From NCBI RefSeq assembly GCF_002234405.1, contig NZ_NMQT01000106.1, positions 1-38,643 of the forward strand: a stretch of 38,643 bases of DNA. The letters run 5' to 3'. Under the pieces are notes generated by a model. It searched no databases and was not told where the DNA came from. It saw nothing but the letters and a program-made list of their open reading frames with translations. Shown here in pieces: positions 33,781-38,643 of the stretch. The stretch is from Amycolatopsis thailandensis. GTDB lineage: Bacteria; Actinomycetota; Actinomycetes; Mycobacteriales; Pseudonocardiaceae. The translations under genes were made by a program, and so were the position numbers. Position 1 is the first letter of the stretch, and each line of letters starts with the position of its first letter.

Positions 33781-34257
33781 TCAGGAGATTTCGTCGACCG
33801 TCCCGGTGAACCGGGTCAGCCGCTCGCGTTCCTCTTCGTCGAGGCGTCGCGTGCCGCCGTCGGGCAAGGTGCACGCGACCCAGATGGTGCGGCAGCGCGC
33901 GTAGACGGCCTTTTCGTCGCGCAGCCTGCTGTTCACCACGACGTCGCAGGTCCCGATCCGGCCGACCACGGTCTCCACCTCGACGGGGTTGTCGCGGAAG
34001 GTCAGCCGCCGCACGTAGCTGACGTTGTGCTTCGCGATCAGATAGGTCGGCCCCTTCGCCTGGAAGACGCGTTCACGCCGAGGGTCGAGCATCGCGACCT
34101 GGGCTTCCTGGAAGTAGTCCAGCAGCCGCACGTTCCCGACGTGACCGAGATAGTCCAGGTCGGTGACACGCAGGCGATGACGGTAGAGGTGGATCTCGGA
34201 AGCGGGACTCGCACTGGTCGTCCCCAGCGGATGGGCGTGCACGAAGTGGATCTTCAA
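33781..34257 (-). CDS. Acyl-CoA thioesterase (hotdog fold, 4HBT type)
   Basis: 158 residues. YRHRLRVTDLDYLGHVGNVRLLDYFQEAQ (residues 25-53) is the 4HBT signature, with the likely catalytic D35. It hydrolyses acyl- or aryl-CoA thioesters; the substrate is unknown. The TTG at 34257 has no clear ribosome binding site. GTG at 34242 is an alternative, as is a start nearer the hotdog domain. It is the last gene of a minus-strand group running down from 37416. Confidence 0.75.
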   Translation of the reverse strand: MKIHFVHAHPLGTTSASPASEIHLYRHRLRVTDLDYLGHVGNVRLLDYFQEAQVAMLDPRRERVFQAKGPTYLIAKHNVSYVRRLTFRDNPVEVETVVGRIGTCDVVVNSRLRDEKAVYARCRTIWVACTLPDGGTRRLDEEERERLTRFTGTVDEIS

Positions 34258-34305
34258 CGATCACGCGGTGTTCCGGCCGCGCGGCGCAACGGACACCGGC
34301 CCGGT

Positions 34306-35493
34306 TCACTCCATCAGGGTTTCGGAGAGCTCCCGGATCGCGGCCGTCTCGGCGATGTGGATGTCCCGGATCATCGTGCCCATCGAGGCGAACAGATCGC
34401 GGGCCTCGACGTCGGTGAACGGCGTTTCGTCGTCGTAGTGCGCGCGCAGTTTCCACATCTCCGCACCGGCCTCCGCGGCCGCGTCCTGCCCCGCGTCGCC
34501 CTCGCGGACGCCCGCCGAAACCGCGCTGACCAGCCCGCGCACCCAGCCGAACTCCGCGACCGAGGGCGGAACGGCGGCCTCGGCCAGTTCGGCCCAGCGT
34601 TCGGCGATCCCACGCCACGTCGAGGCCTGCTCGGCCAGTTCCGGGACGTCGAGCAGGGCGGAGGCCTCGGTGAGCGCGTCGGCGAACAGCCCGCGCAGGT
34701 GCCCGCCCTCCATCCCGGCCGGGGTGACGTTCTCCCAGACGTTGAACAGCGCCCCGACGAGCCCGCGCCGTTCGGCGAACGCGCGCGGCCAGCCCTTCGG
34801 GTCGCGGTCGTCGGTCATCGCCTTCGCCCAGCGTCCCCAGGCGGGCAGCGAGAACGACTTCGACGGCGCCGAGAGGTTCCGCGCGCAGTCCGTCAGCCCG
34901 GCGCGCACGGCCGCCTTCCAGTCCGGGACCTCACCGGGCGTGATCGTCGCGAGCAGGTTCTTGTACGAGCCGACCCGGCCGCGGGCGGCGTCGAACGTCT
35001 TCCGGTCGACCGTCAGGGGCGCGAGGTTCCGGTCGTCGACGAGCACGCGGCCGTCCTCTTCGCCGTACGCGACGACGAAGTGGCCACCACCGCCGGACAT
35101 CTCCGGCGGCAGGTGCCAGTAGCCGAGGGACTCGCGGTCGGGCAGGACGAGCACCGGCCGCCCCGCTTCGAGGCCGGTGGTGAGCCGTTTCGCGGCGGCG
35201 CGTTTGCCGCCGGTGGTGTGGATGTCGGCGCCGAGCCCGAGTCGGTCCACTGTGGACTTCAGCCATTCCCGCGGATACTGCCAGCGCGCGCGGAAACCGA
35301 ACACGATCGTCGACGTCGACTCGTGCGCGAAGTCCCACAGGATGTAGCCCGCCCCGATGCCGCCGGACACGGCGAACACCAGCGCCTCACTCGGCGCCTT
35401 CCCGTCCGGTCCCTCGACACCGTGGTACGCCAGTACGGCGGCCACGGCCGAGGTGTCCGGTTGCAGTCCGCCGCGCAATACGTACTCGCTCAC
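34306..35493 (-). CDS. BtrH N-terminal / DUF4872-like protein
   Basis: 395 residues from GTG 35493. Residues 1 to about 150 resemble the BtrH N-terminal cysteine-acyltransferase/peptidase-like domain (GGIGAGYILWDF, VLVLPDRESLGYWH, GGGGHFVVAYGEEDGRVLVDDRN). The usual nucleophile cysteine after the first turn is absent: RGGLQPDTSAVAAVLAYHG has no cysteine, although the later histidine is present. The C-terminal half is a helical DUF4872-like domain. A catalytic role is therefore doubtful. It follows the LLM gene by 42 bases. A near form of the 13-bp word lies at 35245. Confidence 0.65.
   Translation of the reverse strand: MSEYVLRGGLQPDTSAVAAVLAYHGVEGPDGKAPSEALVFAVSGGIGAGYILWDFAHESTSTIVFGFRARWQYPREWLKSTVDRLGLGADIHTTGGKRAAAKRLTTGLEAGRPVLVLPDRESLGYWHLPPEMSGGGGHFVVAYGEEDGRVLVDDRNLAPLTVDRKTFDAARGRVGSYKNLLATITPGEVPDWKAAVRAGLTDCARNLSAPSKSFSLPAWGRWAKAMTDDRDPKGWPRAFAERRGLVGALFNVWENVTPAGMEGGHLRGLFADALTEASALLDVPELAEQASTWRGIAERWAELAEAAVPPSVAEFGWVRGLVSAVSAGVREGDAGQDAAAEAGAEMWKLRAHYDDETPFTDVEARDLFASMGTMIRDIHIAETAAIRELSETLME
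35245..35257 (+). repeat. Variant word GTCC-ACTGT-GGAC
   Basis: Near match inside the BtrH-like gene. On the coding strand it reads TCC ACA GTG GAC (S-T-V-D), with the rare threonine codon ACA. Confidence 0.45.
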
Positions 35494-35535
35494 CCCGCCA
35501 TCATGCCCGCGGACGGCGAGGTGGGCGAGCGCCCG

Positions 35536-36408
35536 TCAGAGCTTTTCCGCGACCGGGATGACTTTCTCGCCGATCTTCTCGACGAGGTCGAGATCGGGGA
35601 GCCCGGGAATGGACCCGATCGCCACATCGACACCGAGTTCGGCGAGCTTGCCGAGCGCGTCGTTCAGTTCGCCGGTCTTCTCGCCCTTCGGCCCGATGTC
35701 GAAGGTGTGATAGACAGTCTTGGTGATCTCGGCGTAGTCGCGACCCTCGTTCTCGCAGTGCTGCTTGAGCACGTCGAGTTTGCGCTCGAGGTCCGGTCCG
35801 TTGAAGAGATTGCACATGTCGCCGTATTTCGCGACGAACCGCAGCGTCTTCTTTTCACCGCTGCCCCCGATCATGATCGGCGGATGCGGCTTCGACAGTG
35901 CCTGCGGCACGTTCATCAGCCTTTCGGCCTGATAGTGCTTGCCCTGGAAGGGGCCGTCGTCGTCACTCCACATCTGCCTGAGGTAGCGCAGCGTTTCTTC
36001 CAGCCGCTCGAAGCGCTCGGCGGTGGACGGGAACGGGAAGCCGAGCCCGCGCGATTCCTCTTCGTTCCAGCCCGCGCCGATACCGAGAATGGCGCGGCCG
36101 CCGGAAAGGACGTCGAGCGTCGTGACGGCCTTCGCCAGCAGGCCGGGCTCGCGATAGTGGACACCGGTGACGACGGTGAGCAGTTTCGCGCGTTCGGTGT
36201 GCGCGGCGAGGAAACCGAGTGCCGTGTAGGCCTCGATCATGTCGTTCTCGGGCGGGCCGACGACCGAGATCTGGAAGAAGTGGTCCATCAGGGCGACGGA
36301 GTCGAAGCCTGCTTCGTCGGCCTTCCTGGCGACGGCCGCCAGATCGGCGCCCAGCGCGCTCGCACCCTTCGGCCACGTGAGGTCCGGGATCTGCAAACCG
36401 AGTTTCAT
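35536..36408 (-). CDS. LLM-class F420-dependent oxidoreductase
   Basis: 290 residues with the TIM-barrel luciferase-like pattern: LGLQIPDLTW at the start, DSVALMDHFFQ, VTGVHYREPGLLAKAVTTLDVLSGGRAILGIGAGWNEEE, and PPIMIGGSGEKKTLRFVAKYGD. The TLDVLSGGR/GIGAGWN block is typical of F420-using actinobacterial members. The substrate is unknown. It follows the beta-propeller gene by 39 bases. Confidence 0.85.
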   Translation of the reverse strand: MKLGLQIPDLTWPKGASALGADLAAVARKADEAGFDSVALMDHFFQISVVGPPENDMIEAYTALGFLAAHTERAKLLTVVTGVHYREPGLLAKAVTTLDVLSGGRAILGIGAGWNEEESRGLGFPFPSTAERFERLEETLRYLRQMWSDDDGPFQGKHYQAERLMNVPQALSKPHPPIMIGGSGEKKTLRFVAKYGDMCNLFNGPDLERKLDVLKQHCENEGRDYAEITKTVYHTFDIGPKGEKTGELNDALGKLAELGVDVAIGSIPGLPDLDLVEKIGEKVIPVAEKL

Positions 36409-36447
36409 GCCATCGACGGTATACCCGGAGTTACTCCACGTGAGAAC

Positions 36448-37416
36448 TCAGAAATCTCTGATCAAGGAAACCCTGCCGCGCAAGGGATCCGTCACGTACA
36501 CCGTTCTGGTGCGCTGGTCGATCGCGACCGCGCCGGGGTTCACGCCGAGTGACAGGTCGCCGGTGAGCAGGCTCGTGACACCGTCGATCCTGGCGACCCC
36601 GTTGGGACCTCCGTTGGCGTAGACGGTGTTCGATCCTTCGTGGACCGCGACCGCCGACGATTCCGACCGCAGCAGCACGGTCGCCTTTTCCCTGCGCGCG
36701 CCTCCGTCCACAACGGACAGATGATGGATCGCCGAATTCGCGACGAACACCGTCCCGGACGGACGGTGCACGGCGACCCCGGTCGGTGACCGGCCGACCG
36801 GGATACCGGCGGCGAACTTCCCGGCGCCGATGTCGTAGACCTCCAGTGAGTCCGTGTCCGGGCTGGTGCAGTACGCCAGCTTGCGCCCGCTGTCGACGGC
36901 CGTCGACGCCAGCGATCGCGTGGGGCCGGGGAGCAGGTTCAGCAGGCGGCAGCCGACGCCGTCGACGACGGCGAGTGTCCCGGTGAGATCGCTGACCGCG
37001 TAGGCGCGGTTCGCCTGCTCGTCGACGTCGACATCGGACGCGCCCGGACCGGCGGGCACCACGCTGACGACCTCGTTGACCAGCCCGTCGATGACGAGGA
37101 CGGTCCCGCCCGGCGGGTTGGTGACGTAGACCCGGTTGGTCACGGTGTCCACGGCCAGCCCGGCGGGCTCACCGCCGACCGGGATCACGTCACCGACCGT
37201 GCCGCTCCGCGAGTCGATGACGACGACCGTGCCGGTGGCGGGATCCGAGACGTAGGCGAAACCGGTGACGGAATTCACCGCGACCGCCTCCGGGGCGCCC
37301 CCGACCTCGACGACGAGCACCTTCTCGGCTCTGGCCGCCGGCGCGAAGGCGACCGCGGAAGCACCGGCCGCGGCCAGCGTGAGCAGGGCTCGGCGGCTCA
37401 GTTCGGGTCCTCGCAC
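36448..37416 (-). CDS. Exported YncE-like beta-propeller protein (Tat-type signal)
   Basis: 322 residues from GTG 37416, which has GGGGAGG five bases upstream; the frame is open to 37680 but that extension is unlikely. The signal SRRALLTLAAAGASAVAFAPAARA has twin arginines at residues 8-9, so Tat export is likely. Six to seven repeats of the type AVAVNSVTGFAYVSDPATGTVVVIDSRSG follow, forming a YVTN/YncE propeller. Such proteins bind ligands or partners; I cannot name one. An exact GTCC-ACAAC-GGAC word lies at 36706. It is divergent from htpX across a 133-base gap. Confidence 0.8.
   Translation of the reverse strand: MRGPELSRRALLTLAAAGASAVAFAPAARAEKVLVVEVGGAPEAVAVNSVTGFAYVSDPATGTVVVIDSRSGTVGDVIPVGGEPAGLAVDTVTNRVYVTNPPGGTVLVIDGLVNEVVSVVPAGPGASDVDVDEQANRAYAVSDLTGTLAVVDGVGCRLLNLLPGPTRSLASTAVDSGRKLAYCTSPDTDSLEVYDIGAGKFAAGIPVGRSPTGVAVHRPSGTVFVANSAIHHLSVVDGGARREKATVLLRSESSAVAVHEGSNTVYANGGPNGVARIDGVTSLLTGDLSLGVNPGAVAIDQRTRTVYVTDPLRGRVSLIRDF
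36706..36718 (-). repeat. 13-bp word GTCC-GTTGT-GGAC (minus orientation)
   Basis: Exact match inside the beta-propeller gene. It encodes S-V-V-D with the rare valine codon GTT, the same word as at 30775. Confidence 0.6.
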
Positions 37417-37549
37417 GGGCGCCTCCCCATGATCGTTCCGGGGTTCGACGATAACTCGTGATCCGGGCAGGCGAAGGAACTTCGCGTCCCCCGATCGCGT
37501 TGTTTCCGATGAGTAACCCCAACCCGGAGAAAGAAAGGAGCAGGCCGCC

Positions 37550-38419
37550 GTGCACAAACACCAGAACGGGCTGAAGACCGTCGTCCTGCTCGGCGTGCTG
37601 TCCGCGCTCATCGTCGGGATCAGCGGGTTCTTCGGGCGGGGCGCGCTGGTCATCGGCCTGGTGGTGGCGCTCGGCGTCAACGCGTACGCCTATTTCAACT
37701 CCGACAAGCTGGCGCTGCGGGCCATGCGCGCCCGGCCGGTTTCCGAGGCCGAGCAGCCGGCGATGTACCGGATCGTGCGCGAACTGGCGACAACGGCACG
37801 TCAGCCGATGCCGAGGCTCTACATCAGCCCCACGCAGGCCCCGAACGCCTTCGCCACCGGCCGCAGCCCCCGGCACGCGGCGGTGTGCTGCACCACCGGC
37901 ATCCTCGACCTGCTCGACGAGCGCGAGCTGCGGGCGGTGCTCGGGCACGAACTGTCCCATGTCTACAACCGCGACATCCTCATCTCGTGCGTCGCGGGCG
38001 CGCTGGCGAGCGTGATCAGCGTGATCGCCAACATCGCGATGTTCGCGAGCGTCTTCGGCGGCAACGACCGCGAGGACGGCGACAGCCCGCTGGTCGCGCT
38101 GCTCCTGGTGCTGATCGGGCCGATCGCGGCCGCCGTCGTGAAGCTCGGGGTGAGCCGGTCGCGGGAGTACCAGGCGGACGCGTCGGGCGCGGAACTCACC
38201 GGCGACCCGCTCGGCCTGGCGTCGGCGCTGCGGAAGCTCGACCAGGGGACGCGCGCGGCCCCGCTCGTCCCTGAGCCGAAGCTCGTCTCGCAGTCGCACC
38301 TGATGATCGCGAACCCATTCCGTCCGGGCGAAGGCCTCACCAAGCTCTTCTCGACCCACCCGCCCATGGCCGAACGCATCCGGCGCCTGGAAGAAATGGC
38401 CCGCCACCCCCGCATTTAG
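37550..38419 (+). CDS. htpX: HtpX-like M48 zinc metalloprotease
   Basis: 289 residues from GTG 37550, after AAAGGAG. Two membrane segments lie near the N-terminus (about 10-50). The HExxH motif is LGHELSHVYNRD (H133, E134, H137), a further hydrophobic region covers about 145-200, and the third zinc ligand is about E206 in SREYQAD. The end FSTHPPMAERIRRLE is typical of HtpX. It degrades damaged membrane proteins, with the active site facing the cytoplasm. Its stop codon lies inside a 62-bp perfect palindrome. Confidence 0.9.
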   Translation: MHKHQNGLKTVVLLGVLSALIVGISGFFGRGALVIGLVVALGVNAYAYFNSDKLALRAMRARPVSEAEQPAMYRIVRELATTARQPMPRLYISPTQAPNAFATGRSPRHAAVCCTTGILDLLDERELRAVLGHELSHVYNRDILISCVAGALASVISVIANIAMFASVFGGNDREDGDSPLVALLLVLIGPIAAAVVKLGVSRSREYQADASGAELTGDPLGLASALRKLDQGTRAAPLVPEPKLVSQSHLMIANPFRPGEGLTKLFSTHPPMAERIRRLEEMARHPRI

Positions 38420-38473
38420 TCCTCTGGATGCGGTCCTTGCGCGCGCAAGGACCGCATCCAGAGGACTAAATGC
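38412..38473. terminator. 62-bp perfect palindrome at the htpX stop
   Basis: Bases 38412-38442 and 38443-38473 are exact reverse complements (31-base arms, no spacer). The repeat contains the last codons and stop of htpX (38417-38419). In RNA it would form a very long hairpin and could end transcription from either side. As DNA it could extrude a cruciform. Confidence 0.8.
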
Positions 38474-38532
38474 AGGGGTATCTCACCTCGTGGGAGGGGG
38501 AATCGAGGGCCGGACCCGCGGGTTCCCCGGGC

Positions 38533-38643
38533 ATGGCTTCCGCCCAGCCGTTGCACCTCGGGGTCGCGCTCGCCGCGTCCGGCCCGCATCCCGCCGCCTG
38601 GCCGCTGCCCCACGTCCGCCCCGCCGCCTCGTTCACCGCCCCC
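38533..38643 (+). CDS. Start of an LLM-class monooxygenase-like gene (cut by window edge)
   Basis: From ATG 38533 the reading frame gives MASAQPLHLGVALAASGPHPAAW and stays open to the last base. LHLGVAL..SGPHPAAW resembles the beginning of NtaA/SnaA/DszA-type flavin monooxygenases. The frame continues upstream to ATG 38470 inside the palindrome. No good ribosome binding site settles the start. Only 37 residues are visible, so the call is tentative. Confidence 0.5.
   Translation, partial: MASAQPLHLGVALAASGPHPAAWPLPHVRPAASFTAP

Overview
The window is high-GC actinobacterial DNA. It uses many GTG and TTG starts and start/stop overlaps (ATGA, GTGA, TGATG), and carries DinB/DUF664 and F420-type LLM genes. 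It most resembles Pseudonocardiaceae (Amycolatopsis-like); that placement comes from style and gene content, not from a database match. About 31 kb is one surface-polysaccharide locus built as two converging operons.

Plus-strand operon (265-16621, 11 genes): GDP-mannose 6-dehydrogenase (AlgD type), a GT4 glycosyltransferase, two Wzz-like membrane proteins, a glutamine-dependent asparagine-synthase-like amidotransferase, a bi-domain oxidoreductase, a heparinase II/III-family protein, a beta-helix lipoprotein, an O-antigen-polymerase-like membrane protein, a second GT4 and a PAP2 phosphatase. A small island follows at 16608-18077 (DinB-like and AbiEi/DUF559-like, minus strand).

Minus-strand operon (31491 down to 18250, 12 genes): a zinc-finger C-methyltransferase, glucose-1-phosphate cytidylyltransferase, PIG-L deacetylase, NAD-dependent epimerase, DUF4910 aminopeptidase-like protein, flippase, GT2, pyruvyltransferase, RmlC-family epimerase, class III aminotransferase and two more beta-helix proteins. 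The minus operon appears to make an unusual nucleotide sugar (CDP-linked, possibly C-methylated and amino) and to export and decorate a repeat unit. The plus operon supplies GDP-mannuronate, perhaps amidated, and polymerises and trims the chain. The result looks like a Wzx/Wzy-type, uronate-containing exopolysaccharide with an extracellular tailoring set of one heparinase-like and three paralogous beta-helix proteins. No initiating phosphoglycosyltransferase and no obvious sugar 4,6-dehydratase are in the window.

From 31.7 to 38.6 kb the genes look unrelated: a secreted subtilase; a minus-strand group of a Tat-type beta-propeller protein, an LLM oxidoreductase, a BtrH/DUF4872-like protein and a thioesterase; a plus-strand HtpX protease; and the start of a second LLM-like gene cut by the window edge.

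Two kinds of non-genic structure stand out. One is a set of very long, near-perfect hairpins at gene ends (1-42, 18155-18203, 31657-31696, 38412-38473). The other is a recurring 13-bp word, GTCC-NTTGT-GGAC, found nine times in exact or near-exact form inside coding sequence. There it repeatedly forces codons that are rare in this genome, so it may be a chromosome-wide DNA signal. I saw no tRNA, rRNA, CRISPR, insertion sequence or replication origin. No gene-free stretch exceeds 300 bases.
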